From Rhodoferax sp. (GTDB lineage Bacteria > Pseudomonadota > Gammaproteobacteria > Burkholderiales > Burkholderiaceae_C), in NCBI GenBank assembly GCA_029865675.1, contig JARXAU010000115.1, positions 1 to 12,766 of the forward strand: DNA of 12,766 nt, in the 5' to 3' direction. Positions 1 to 6,180 of the stretch are shown here, in pieces. Positions within the stretch are counted from its first letter, which is position 1. The number at the start of each line of letters is the position of its first letter. The notes beneath the pieces are model-generated. The model did no database searches and had not been told where the DNA came from. It worked only from the letters and a program-made list of their open reading frames with translations. Both the position numbers and the translations under genes were made by a program.

Positions 1-879
1 GGCATTGCCAGCTCGGCCACCGCCGTGCTGGTGGGCTATTTGGCCGGGGGCACGCAGCGCATACGGGTGGGGTCGGGCGGCATCATGCTGCCCAACCATG
101 CGCCACTGGTGGTGGCAGAGGCCTTTGGCACGCTGGCCGAGCTGTACCCCAACCGCATTGACCTGGGCCTGGGCCGCGCGCCCGGTACCGACCAGCCCAC
201 CATGCGCGCCCTGCGCCGCGACCGCACGGAGACCGAGGCCGACTTTCCGCGCGACGTGGCCGAGCTGCAGCGCTTGCTCGCCCCCGCGCAGAGTGGCCAG
301 CGCATTGTCGCCATGCCGGGCGCTGGCACCCAGGTGCCGATATGGCTGCTGGGGTCTAGCCTGTATTCGGCGCAGTTGGCGGCGCAGCGCGGCCTGCCCT
401 ACGCCTTTGCATCGCACTTTGCGCCGCGCCTCGTGATGCAGGCGGTGGACCTGTACCGCCAGTTGTTCCAGCCCTCCGAGCACCTGGCCCAGCCCTATGT
501 GGCCATTGGCGTGCCCCTGGTGGCCGCGCCCACGGACGAGGAGGCCGACTTTTTGGCCAGCAGCGTCTACCAGCGCGTGCTGGGCATTTTGCGCGGCGAC
601 CGGCGGCGTTTGCAGGCGCCGGTGCCCGACTTTCTGCGCCAGTGCAGCCCGCAAGAGCGCGCGGCGATTGCCGACTTTTTGGGCGCAGCCGTGGTGGGCG
701 GGCCTGACACGGTGCGCGAGGGCTTGCAGCACCTGGCCGCCGCCACCGGAGCCGATGAGCTGCTGCTGGTCTGCGATGTGTTTGACACGCCCAAGCGCCT
801 GCGCTCATTGGACATTGCGGCGCAGGCCGTGCGTTGCCAAGCCAGCGCAAGCTTGGAGTTGATGGATGCCACCGCGTGA
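1..879 (+). CDS. LLM-class flavin-dependent oxidoreductase (YhbW-like), 5' end outside window, 3' end replaced
   Basis: The frame is open from base 1 and gives 292 residues; roughly the first 50 residues of the family lie upstream of the window. Visible family blocks are GIASSATAVL at the very start, GSGGIMLPNHAPLVVAE, FGTLAELYPNRIDLGLGRAPGTDQ, and WLLGSSLYSAQLAA followed by FASHFAP. These match the luciferase-like monooxygenase family in the YhbW subgroup: flavin-dependent cytoplasmic TIM-barrel enzymes whose substrate is usually unknown. The natural C-terminus is gone. After LDIAAQA (to about base 829) the protein ends in an unrelated 16-residue tail, while the family-like continuation AAGL is found in the second copy at 2406-2487. 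The enzyme may still fold, because the change is limited to the end. The family call is firm; activity is unknown. Confidence 0.9.
   Translation, partial: GIASSATAVLVGYLAGGTQRIRVGSGGIMLPNHAPLVVAEAFGTLAELYPNRIDLGLGRAPGTDQPTMRALRRDRTETEADFPRDVAELQRLLAPAQSGQRIVAMPGAGTQVPIWLLGSSLYSAQLAAQRGLPYAFASHFAPRLVMQAVDLYRQLFQPSEHLAQPYVAIGVPLVAAPTDEEADFLASSVYQRVLGILRGDRRRLQAPVPDFLRQCSPQERAAIADFLGAAVVGGPDTVREGLQHLAAATGADELLLVCDVFDTPKRLRSLDIAAQAVRCQASASLELMDATA
634..821 (+). repeat. 188-bp direct repeat, copy 1 (3' part of oxidoreductase gene)
   Basis: Bases 634-821 match 2218-2405 at a constant offset of 1584, with 5 mismatches counted by eye (about 97% identity). On the left, similarity stops at CTGCGCC; on the right, it fades after GACATTGCGGC. 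This copy belongs to the long reading frame that runs in from the left edge. Most mismatches are silent (GCA/GCC, GGC/GGT, GGA/GGG, GTC/GTG); one changes Ala to Thr. That pattern suggests the two copies diverged as coding DNA, as expected if one came from a related strain rather than from a fresh local duplication. Confidence 0.9.
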
Positions 880-1178
880 TGGCTGGCGTTGGTGGGTGAA
901 AGGTGGGGGCCTAAGCCGGGGAATGCGCGGCAAAGCAGCCAAGACGATCTAGAAAGCAATGCGGGGTGCATTGGGCGACAGCACAACGGTGCGCCACGGG
1001 TGCTGTGCAGGGGCTCGGCCAAAGACAGCCATGCAGCACAACTGCCTGTCAATCTTGGTGCCGCCATGGCACCCGACGCGCCGGCGCCAGCCCGCATGCG
1101 CCACGACAAGGCGCATCGCACAGGCAGGATTCACGAGATGTTTCCAGGAGGGCCAACGCAGCGCATAGAGCCAGGCTC
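880..1178. other. Gene-free stretch left of the first attC site
   Basis: Short open frames exist on both strands, but none has a recognisable family, a good ribosome binding site or sensible composition. The segment begins just after the displaced stop codon of the oxidoreductase and ends at the R'' box of the first attC site. It may be the decayed or ORF-less body of the preceding cassette. I see no tRNA, terminator or transposon end in it. Confidence 0.5.
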
Positions 1179-1233
1179 GTCCAACAAACGGATCAGGTCG
1201 TGGCTGCGCGCGACCTATCGTTATTCGTTAGGC
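1179..1233 (+). other. attC site 1 (integron cassette recombination site)
   Basis: The 55-base site starts with GTCCAAC (1179-1185; inverse core RYYYAAC) and ends with GTTAGGC (1227-1233; core GTTRRRY). Between them lies an imperfect inverted repeat: AACG (1187-1190), AT (1192-1193) and AGGTCG (1195-1200) pair with CGACCT (1211-1216), AT (1217-1218) and CGTT (1219-1222). This leaves G1191 and C1194 unpaired in the left arm and a 10-base loop at 1201-1210. Extrahelical bases in the arm next to RYYYAAC are the normal attC layout and set the site on the plus strand. The outer boxes pair only partly with each other. Each pairs perfectly with a box of the second site, as expected after a cassette has inserted at G|TT (between 1227 and 1228). 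Confidence 0.85.
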
Positions 1234-1775
1234 CACACTCGCGCGGCGATAGTGAAGTTCTCGATAACACTCATAGGCTGGTGTGATGTGCGACGTGTTT
1301 CAGCGGCTTCTATTTGCAGAAACCCGACCAATAGTACTGTCGATGCCACGAAATGCCCCTTCGCGCCGATATATGGTGTCGTTAGGAAGTGCGGTGACTT
1401 TTCCCTTAGTGCAAGCGTGGAAACGATGTTCTCCACCTTGTTTCGTATTGAGTCACTCTCGAAAGAGAAATCGACATTGTGCGCGGCGTCGTTACGTATT
1501 TCACGAACCCAGCCAAGTAGCTTCGTCATTGGTGGGCTCAGCAAATTCAAACGTCTTGCCAGTTCAATTCGTGCAGCGAATGTTTCTACGGCTCCACCAC
1601 GACCTAAAAGCCTATCTTCACCTTTTCTATCTGATGGGAGTAGATACGCGGCGAGCACTTGACACAGTCGATCGTCCAGAACGGCCCCAGCGAGAACTGC
1701 ACAGGATCTGTCACTGCCGGATAGGTCGGCATTCAGATCAGTAAGCCATTTTCCTTCGACGTTTTGGGCATCCAT
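1221..1775 (-). CDS. MltR-like protein encoded antisense within a cassette
   Basis: The 184-residue protein has a central region resembling the MltR/MtlR (mannitol operon repressor) family: SDRSCAVLAGAVLDDRL (about 21-37), LLGRGGAVETFAARIELA, then LLGWVREIRNDAAH. The family is a helical fold without a classical DNA-binding domain, and its distant members have no assigned function. It is predicted soluble, with no signal peptide. The ATG at 1775 is the first start, but no Shine-Dalgarno sequence precedes it. Codon use and GC content differ from the neighbours, which fits transfer. The last codons cross the cassette border: Asn spans 1227-1229, and Glu and the stop (1221-1226) lie in the neighbouring attC site. 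In the free circle the frame would instead read through its own attC. Family assignment is from memory of motifs, so moderate. Confidence 0.7.
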   Translation of the reverse strand: MDAQNVEGKWLTDLNADLSGSDRSCAVLAGAVLDDRLCQVLAAYLLPSDRKGEDRLLGRGGAVETFAARIELARRLNLLSPPMTKLLGWVREIRNDAAHNVDFSFESDSIRNKVENIVSTLALREKSPHFLTTPYIGAKGHFVASTVLLVGFLQIEAAETRRTSHQPMSVIENFTIAARVWPNE

Positions 1776-1878
1776 GAGAGTAGGGTAGTGTCAGTAAGAC
1801 GCCTAACAATCAGCGTTTATCTGCCGCCCACAAAGCGCAGGCAGAAGCCAAGAATGCAATTGCGGCAGATAAACCATG
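1228..1878 (+). mobile_element. Integron gene cassette (651 bp) with an antisense ORF
   Basis: The cassette runs from the crossover point in the first attC site (G1227|T1228) to that of the second (G1878|T1879). In circular form its own attC would join GCCTAAC (1801-1807) with GTTAGGC (G1878 plus 1228-1233), a perfect 7-base complement; this is the standard sign of a true cassette. It carries one gene (1221-1775) on the strand opposite to the usual cassette direction. Such genes occur in some cassettes and need their own promoter. GC content is visibly lower than in the flanking genes. No integrase gene and no attI site are seen, so it belongs to an integrase-less attC cluster. Confidence 0.8.
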
Positions 1879-1884
1879 TTGGAC
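1801..1884 (+). other. attC site 2 (integron cassette recombination site)
   Basis: The 84-base site starts with GCCTAAC (1801-1807) and ends with GTTGGAC (1878-1884), a full match to the core GTTRRRY. A perfect 13-base inverted repeat lies inside: GTTTATCTGCCGC (1815-1827) against GCGGCAGATAAAC (1862-1874), with a 34-base loop. The left spacer (1808-1814, 7 bases) is longer than the right one (1875-1877, 3 bases), so extra bases again sit in the arm next to RYYYAAC. That gives the same orientation as the first site. GTTGGAC is the exact complement of GTCCAAC in the first site. Confidence 0.85.
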
Positions 1885-2217
1885 TGAACCGCCGGGTTAG
1901 GGCGGCATGCTGGGTGGAAGGGTGCATAGGGGTTTGTAATCTCCAAGCCCTCAGGCGTTACGCAAATTATGGCCCAGTGGATGCAACGCTTTGACTGGGG
2001 ATAGGCGGTAGCTCCGTCTTATGGCCTGATGCAAGCGGATTTCTGTAGCGTTTTCGTTCTTCCCATGCGCCATTTCTTCGTTGGCACACACGCCCGAGCC
2101 GGCACGTCTGAGCGTGTCATCTGAGCAAACCTGTTGCTACCCCTGCCATCACGGCGCCCCCCGGTTACTGGGCATGCTGGTGCTGCCAGGCGTAGGTAAA
2201 TGTTTGCGTCCCGGCAA
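1885..2217. other. Gene-free stretch between attC site 2 and the second repeat copy
   Basis: I find no supportable gene here on either strand. A small hairpin CCGCC/GGCGG around 1890-1906 follows the attC site directly. Several GTT-containing words (for example GTTACGC near 1960) resemble attC core sites but have no partner or stem-loop, so no third attC site is called. The stretch may be the start of a further, truncated cassette or foreign DNA brought in with the insertion. Confidence 0.45.
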
Positions 2218-2487
2218 CTGCGCCAGTGCAGCCCGCAAGAGCGCGCGGCGATTGCCGACTTTTTGGGCGCCGCCGTGGTGGGTGGGCCTGACACGGTGCG
2301 CGAGGGCTTGCAGCACCTGGCCACCGCCACCGGGGCCGATGAGCTGCTGCTGGTGTGCGATGTGTTTGACACGCCCAAGCGCCTGCGCTCATTGGACATT
2401 GCGGCTCAAGCGGCAGGCCTGACGGCCCAGCTAGCGGAAGTAGGGAAGCTCGCTCCACGGCTTGCCGCCGCGCCCGCATTCGCCTGA
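2218..2487 (+). pseudogene. Second copy of the oxidoreductase 3' end (natural C-terminus)
   Basis: Bases 2218-2405 repeat 634-821. The frame then continues with AAGLTAQLAEVGKL and ends at TGA 2485-2487. The family C-terminus normally runs through a segment like RLRSxxIAAxAAGL, so this copy keeps the original end of the gene, and the gene's likely terminator follows at 2501-2530. There is no start region for an enzyme. An ATG at 2200 would allow a 95-residue peptide but has no support as a gene. It is best read as the 3' part of the ancestral gene, severed by about 1.4 kb of inserted DNA. Confidence 0.85.
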
Positions 2488-2500
2488 CTGCCCACCCATC

Positions 2501-2530
2501 AAAAAAAAGGGCCCCCACGGGCCCTTTTTT
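2501..2530. terminator. Bidirectional rho-independent terminator
   Basis: GGGCCC (2509-2514) pairs with GGGCCC (2519-2524) around a CCAC loop. The stem is flanked by eight A on the left and six T on the right, so AAAAAAGGGCCC and GGGCCCTTTTTT form a 12-base perfect stem. It works on both strands, lying between the convergent oxidoreductase 3' end (stop 2487) and the YceI gene (stop 2549). Confidence 0.92.
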
Positions 2531-2548
2531 GTTGCGGCGAAAAGCGTT

Positions 2549-3127
2549 TTACTTTGCCTGGGCTTCGATAGCGATGTCGATGCGCACGTCGTCACCCACG
2601 AACGGGGCGTATTTACCGGCATTGAATTCGCTGCGTTTGATGTTGACAAAGGCATTGGCGCCCAGAGCGGGCACTTTCATCATCGGGTGGTTGGCAGCCT
2701 GGAACGAGGTTACCGTCAGCGTCACCGGCTTGGTCACGCCTTTGATGGTGAGCTGGCCTTCGATGGATGCGGGCTTATCGCCTTCAAACACCACTTTGGT
2801 GGACTTGAAGGTGGCTTTGGGGAACTTGGCGGTGTCCAAGAAATCTTCACCCTGGATGTGCCCGTTAAAGTCCACCGAGCCCGTGTTGACGGTGGTGGTG
2901 TCAATCACGATTTCCACCGATCCGGTCTTGGCCTGGGCGTCAAGCACTACGCTGCCGGTGGTCTTGCCAAAGCTGCTGAGCTGGGTGGAATAGCCGAGGT
3001 GCGAGTAAGAAAAGCGCGGATAGGTGTGCGAGCTGTCCACGGTGTAGGTCAAGGGAGCGGCTAGGGCAGAGCCCGCAGCCAGGGTAGCCAAGGCCAACGC
3101 GGCGCTGAGGTGTTTGAAAGACGTCAT
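2549..3127 (-). CDS. YceI family periplasmic protein (first paralogue)
   Basis: The 192-residue protein is the usual length for YceI. Residues 1-23 form a signal peptide ending SALA before APLTYTVD. The mature part carries the YceI pattern: DSSHTYPRFSYSHLGYS near the start, VEIVIDTTTVNTGS, then DFLDTAKFPKATFKSTKV and LTIKGVTKPVTL. YceI proteins are lipocalin-like beta barrels that bind polyisoprenoids or similar lipids in the periplasm; some serve stress or pH responses. The ATG at 3127 is preceded by GGAG at a good distance (3135-3138). It is the last gene of a four-gene operon, 30 bases after the second YceI gene. In E. coli, yceI likewise sits next to a cytochrome b561 gene. The exact ligand is unknown. 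Confidence 0.92.
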   Translation of the reverse strand: MTSFKHLSAALALATLAAGSALAAPLTYTVDSSHTYPRFSYSHLGYSTQLSSFGKTTGSVVLDAQAKTGSVEIVIDTTTVNTGSVDFNGHIQGEDFLDTAKFPKATFKSTKVVFEGDKPASIEGQLTIKGVTKPVTLTVTSFQAANHPMMKVPALGANAFVNIKRSEFNAGKYAPFVGDDVRIDIAIEAQAK

Positions 3128-3157
3128 AAAAATACTCCAGTTGAAAAAAGTGAAATG

Positions 3158-3739
3158 TTATTTGCCAGCGATGGCGGTGAGTTGGAAACTGACTTGGATG
3201 TCATTGGCCACGACATCGAATTTGGACCACATGCCTTCGCCAATGGCGTAGTCGGCGCGTTGCAGGGTGAAGCTGCCGCTCAGCAGGCCTTGTGCGCCCT
3301 GCGGGGTGTGCTTCATGGCGACTTTGATGTCGCGGGCGCGGCCTTTGATGGTGAGCGTGCCCAGCACCTCGTACACATTGGGCGCGGTTTGCTTGACCTG
3401 TTTGGCCACAAACAGCGCCTTGGGAAAGGCGCTGGTGTTGAACCAGGACTTGCCCACCACTTCTTGGTCTGCCTCGTCCGAGCCGGTGTCTATGCTGGCG
3501 AGGTCGATCTCGATGCTGGCCTTGGTTTGCTCGGGCTTGGCCGGGTCAAAGCTGATTTGGGGAGTGAACTTGGCAAAGCGCCCGTCCACGCTGACGCCCA
3601 TTTGTTTAAAACTAAAACCTACACGGCTTTTGTCCATTTGCACCGCTTGGTAGGGCGCGGCGTGTGCACTGGCGGCCAGCGCAAAAGTGGTGGCCAAGGC
3701 CAGGACGGGCGGGTAGCAAATTTTGAAAAAGTGGGACAT
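3158..3739 (-). CDS. YceI family periplasmic protein (second paralogue)
   Basis: This is a 193-residue protein if started at the ATG at 3739; a longer frame reaches 3847 but would overlap the cytochrome gene and place junk before the signal peptide. Residues 1-27 form the signal peptide, ending ASAHA before APYQAV. YceI features follow: DKSRVGFSFKQMGVSVDGRF, IEIDLASIDTGSDEAD, SWFNTSAFPKALF and LTIKGRARDI. It differs clearly from the neighbouring YceI, so this is an old duplication. The gap to the cytochrome b561 gene is 10 bases, and its weak ribosome site (AAAGAAC) overlaps the end of that gene, suggesting translational coupling. YceI paralogues next to cytochrome b561 may act with it in periplasmic redox or quinone/isoprenoid handling; this is inference. 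Confidence 0.92.
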   Translation of the reverse strand: MSHFFKICYPPVLALATTFALAASAHAAPYQAVQMDKSRVGFSFKQMGVSVDGRFAKFTPQISFDPAKPEQTKASIEIDLASIDTGSDEADQEVVGKSWFNTSAFPKALFVAKQVKQTAPNVYEVLGTLTIKGRARDIKVAMKHTPQGAQGLLSGSFTLQRADYAIGEGMWSKFDVVANDIQVSFQLTAIAGK

Positions 3740-3749
3740 GGCGCGTTCT

Positions 3750-4295
3750 TTAAGTGTTTGTTGGTGAGCGCCCGGGGAGCATGCGGCGCAAGACGTCGTC
3801 TTTGTAGAGCAGGTGGTGCAGCACTGCGGCAGCCAAATGAACGCCAATCAGCACCAAGAACCCAATGTTAAGTGCCGAATGCAAGTCGGCGAGTTGTTGG
3901 CCCAGCACCTTGTCGCGCCCCAGCAGGTCGGGCAAGGGCAGCACGCCAAACCACACCGTTTGGAAACCCTTGGCGGAACTCATCAGCCAGCCACTTACGG
4001 GGATGCCGATCATCAACACGTACAGCGCAAAGTGGCCGGCATGCGCTGCACCCTGCTGCAGCTTGGCCATGCCCGGCGGATGCGCTGGCGGTCGGTGCGT
4101 CAAGCGCCACAAGAGGCGCAGCCAAACCAGAAAAAACACCGTCACCCCCGCCCACTTGTGCCACGAATAGAGCTGCAGTTTTTGCGGTGAAAGTGGCAAG
4201 TCAGCCATGTAAAAGCCCAGGGCCAGCATTCCAAAAATCAGAAGCGCCATGACCCAGTGAAAGCCTTTGGCTGTGGAGGTGTAGGGGGTGGTCAT
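3750..4295 (-). CDS. Cytochrome b561 (YceJ/CybB-like)
   Basis: The 181-residue inner-membrane protein has four hydrophobic segments and the histidines expected for two b-type haems: His13 (GFHWVMAL), His46 (YSWHKWAGV), His88 (AGHFALYVL) and His139 or His153 (ADLHSALN, GVHLAAAVLHH). Prokaryotic cytochrome b561 passes electrons between the quinone pool and periplasmic partners. The start was set at ATG 4295 because MTTPYTSTAKGFHW is the usual N-terminus; a start at 4346 would overlap the upstream dioxygenase gene. The gap to that gene is 22 bases. The E. coli yceJ-yceI pair has the same order, which supports a shared function with the downstream YceI proteins. Confidence 0.92.
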   Translation of the reverse strand: MTTPYTSTAKGFHWVMALLIFGMLALGFYMADLPLSPQKLQLYSWHKWAGVTVFFLVWLRLLWRLTHRPPAHPPGMAKLQQGAAHAGHFALYVLMIGIPVSGWLMSSAKGFQTVWFGVLPLPDLLGRDKVLGQQLADLHSALNIGFLVLIGVHLAAAVLHHLLYKDDVLRRMLPGRSPTNT

Positions 4296-4317
4296 AGCTT
4301 GGTGCTTCACGTCAAGG

Positions 4318-5106
4318 TTAGTGAAAAGAATAGCCGTCCATGGCAATCACGTAGTCGCTGGTACCTCGGTAAAAGGCCTGCGGCTGCGCTTGAGGGCCTG
4401 CGGCACCCAGCGCCGTGAACAAGGGTAACAAATGCTCTTCGCTGGGGTGGGCGCGCGCGCCGCTGGCGCTGGCCTGGCGGTAGTTGAGCAAGGCGGGGGT
4501 GTCCTTGGCCACCATGTGCTGGTGCACCCAGTCGGCAAAGTCTTGCACATAGGCCAGCGTTTGGCCCCCGGCCATGCGCGCGGTTTGGTAGTCGCGCAGG
4601 TTGTGGGTGATGTTGCCCGAGGCGACGATCAAAATGTTGTCTTGCGCCAGCGCCGCCAGCGCCTGGCCTATGCGGTAGGCGTGCGCGGGGCCGGCGTGGC
4701 TTTGCACCGACAGCGGGACGACCGGAATGTCCGCGTCGGGAAACATCTGGCGCAAGGGAATCCAAGCGCCGTGGTCCAGGCCGCGCTGGGCGTCTTGCTG
4801 CACCGCAAAGCCGTGGGTTTGCAGGGCCACCACCACCTGCTGGGCGGCCTCGGGGCAGCCAGTGGCGGGGTAGCGCAGGTCGTACAAGCGGGAATCGAAG
4901 CCACCAAAGTCGTGGATGGTCTCTAACTGGGTGGCCGTGCCCACGGTGGGCACCGCAGTGTCCCAGTGCGGGCTGACCACCACAATGGCGCGCGGCGTGA
5001 CCAAGCCCTGCGCCAACTGCGCCATGGCCGCACCGGCCGCACCGGGGTGCAGGGCAAAAGTGGGTGCGCCGTGGGGCACAAAAAGAACGTTGCGGGCGGT
5101 TTGCAT
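4318..5106 (-). CDS. DODA/LigB-type extradiol ring-cleavage dioxygenase (YgiD-like)
   Basis: With the start at ATG 5106 the protein has 262 residues, normal for the family; the in-frame ATG at 5145 would add 13 unlikely residues and lacks a ribosome site. Motifs are VPHGAP (His12), SPHWD (His47), LDHGAWIPL (His112), SGNITHNL (His168) and HPSEEHLLPL (His220, His225). These are the metal-ligand and active-site histidines of the DODA/YgiD class III extradiol dioxygenases, which open catechol-type rings (4,5-DOPA in plants and E. coli YgiD). The real substrate here is unknown. It is the first gene of the operon with cytochrome b561 and the two YceI genes, and it is divergent from a LysR regulator, a common layout for control by an aromatic or stress inducer. 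Confidence 0.92.
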   Translation of the reverse strand: MQTARNVLFVPHGAPTFALHPGAAGAAMAQLAQGLVTPRAIVVVSPHWDTAVPTVGTATQLETIHDFGGFDSRLYDLRYPATGCPEAAQQVVVALQTHGFAVQQDAQRGLDHGAWIPLRQMFPDADIPVVPLSVQSHAGPAHAYRIGQALAALAQDNILIVASGNITHNLRDYQTARMAGGQTLAYVQDFADWVHQHMVAKDTPALLNYRQASASGARAHPSEEHLLPLFTALGAAGPQAQPQAFYRGTSDYVIAMDGYSFH

Positions 5107-5179
5107 GGTGGGTGGTCTTTCGATGGGTTGGACTGTAGGGCGCATAAAGCAAAAGAAAAAGGTGCTAATTCACAAATAC

Positions 5180-5200
5180 TTGTTGCACAATTCGCAACAA
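5180..5200. promoter_or_regulatory. Putative LysR operator palindrome
   Basis: TTGTTGC (5180-5186) and GCAACAA (5194-5200) form a perfect 7-base inverted repeat with a 7-base centre. It contains T5184-N11-A5196 in TGC-N7-GCA form, the typical LysR-type binding motif. It lies in the 93-base divergent spacer between the dioxygenase operon and the LysR gene. Its last base is the A of the LysR start codon, so binding there should repress the regulator itself. Binding is inferred, not shown. Confidence 0.65.
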
Positions 5201-6150
5201 TGGACAAACTCGATGCCATGCAAACCTTTGTGCGCGTAGCGCAGGCCGGCAGCTTTACCGCCGTGGCGGACCAGTTGCAGGTGGCCCGCTCGGCGGTGAC
5301 GCGCCAGATTGCCGCGCTAGAAACGCACCTGGCGGCCAAGCTCATCACCCGCAGCACGCGCAGCCTCACCCTCACCGCCGCAGGGTCCGCCTACCTGGAA
5401 AAGTGCCGCGTCATCTTGAACATGGTGGACGCCGCCGAGTCCAGCCTCACCGAGGAAAACGCTGTGCCCCGGGGCCGCATCCGCCTGGCGCTGCCGCACA
5501 GCTTTGGCTTACAACGTCTTATGCCCGCTTTGCTGGACTTTGCCAATGCGCAGCCGCACGTGGAGCTGCTGCTCAACTTTTCGGACCAGCGCTCCAACCT
5601 GGTTGAAGAAGGCATTGACCTGGCCATCCGCATCACCGCCAACCTGCAGCCCGGCGACATCTTGCGCCAGCTGGGTTCGTGCCGCTTGCTCACCGTGGCC
5701 GCGCCCACCTACCTGGCCTTGCACGGGCAGCCCAAGCACCCCGCGCAGTTGCAGCACCACGAGTGCCTGGTGTATTCCATGAGCAGCAACACCGCCACGT
5801 GGCCCTACAGCGTGGCTGATGCGACTGGTGGGATGGGCGGAGCGGGTGGGGTGAGTGGGGTGAATGGGCAGGTGCAGCAGTTTGCGGTGCGCGGGCGGCT
5901 GACGGCTAACAACGGCGTGGCGCTGCTGCAAGCCACCGCCCAGGGCATGGGCATTGCGCTGCAACCCGACTTTTTGGCCGACCCGTTTATCGCGCGCCAA
6001 GAGGTGGTGGAGATACTGCAAGACTTTGCGTCGCCACCGCTGGGCATTTACGCCGTGCTGCCCAGCAACCGCTATATACCGCACCGGGTGGGCGTGCTGA
6101 TGGACTACCTGGCCGGGGTGTTAAAAGACGCGGACCAGGCCGCAGCCTAA
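5200..6150 (+). CDS. LysR-family transcriptional regulator
   Basis: The 316-residue protein has an N-terminal winged helix-turn-helix (MDKLDAMQTFVRVAQAGSFTAVADQLQVARSAVTRQI, split here as DAMQTFVRVAQAGSF and VARSAVTRQIAALE), followed by LITRSTRSLTLTAAG, the standard LysR linker entry. An effector-binding domain covers about residues 90-305, with DLAIRIT and the late LLQATAQGMGIALQPDF block. A longer frame exists upstream, but the ATG at 5200 gives the canonical LysR start. There is no clear Shine-Dalgarno sequence. It probably controls the divergent dioxygenase operon and itself through the palindrome at its start. A glycine-rich insert (about residues 208-223) sits in the effector domain and is unusual. 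It converges on yghU with 30 bases between stops. Confidence 0.93.
   Translation: MDKLDAMQTFVRVAQAGSFTAVADQLQVARSAVTRQIAALETHLAAKLITRSTRSLTLTAAGSAYLEKCRVILNMVDAAESSLTEENAVPRGRIRLALPHSFGLQRLMPALLDFANAQPHVELLLNFSDQRSNLVEEGIDLAIRITANLQPGDILRQLGSCRLLTVAAPTYLALHGQPKHPAQLQHHECLVYSMSSNTATWPYSVADATGGMGGAGGVSGVNGQVQQFAVRGRLTANNGVALLQATAQGMGIALQPDFLADPFIARQEVVEILQDFASPPLGIYAVLPSNRYIPHRVGVLMDYLAGVLKDADQAAA
5846..5863 (+). repeat. 9-bp tandem repeat inside the LysR gene
   Basis: GTGGGGTGA occurs twice in direct succession (5846-5854, 5855-5863) inside a wider G-rich stretch (about 5823-5872). The unit is a multiple of three, so copy changes keep the frame. It encodes part of the glycine-rich insert GGMGGAGGVSGVNG in the effector domain. 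Confidence 0.8.
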
Positions 6151-6180
6151 AGCCCGCCCGCGCCACAAGACCCCCGCCGA

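Noticed and set aside
889..1662. Long plus-strand frame of 257 residues overlapping the MltR-like gene
   Set aside because: Its composition matches no family, it crosses the first attC site and the cassette border, and the minus-strand frame has clear family motifs.
1948..1975. Possible third attC core site (GTTACGC) after the cassette
   Set aside because: It does not fit GTTRRRY and has no matching RYYYAAC partner or stem-loop within attC range.
2200..2487. Short independent gene starting at ATG 2200
   Set aside because: The frame is the severed 3' end of the oxidoreductase; the ATG lies in the junction sequence and has no ribosome site.
4432..4926. Plus-strand frame of 164 residues across the dioxygenase gene
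   Set aside because: It is a shadow frame of the GC-rich dioxygenase gene, whose own frame has all active-site histidines.
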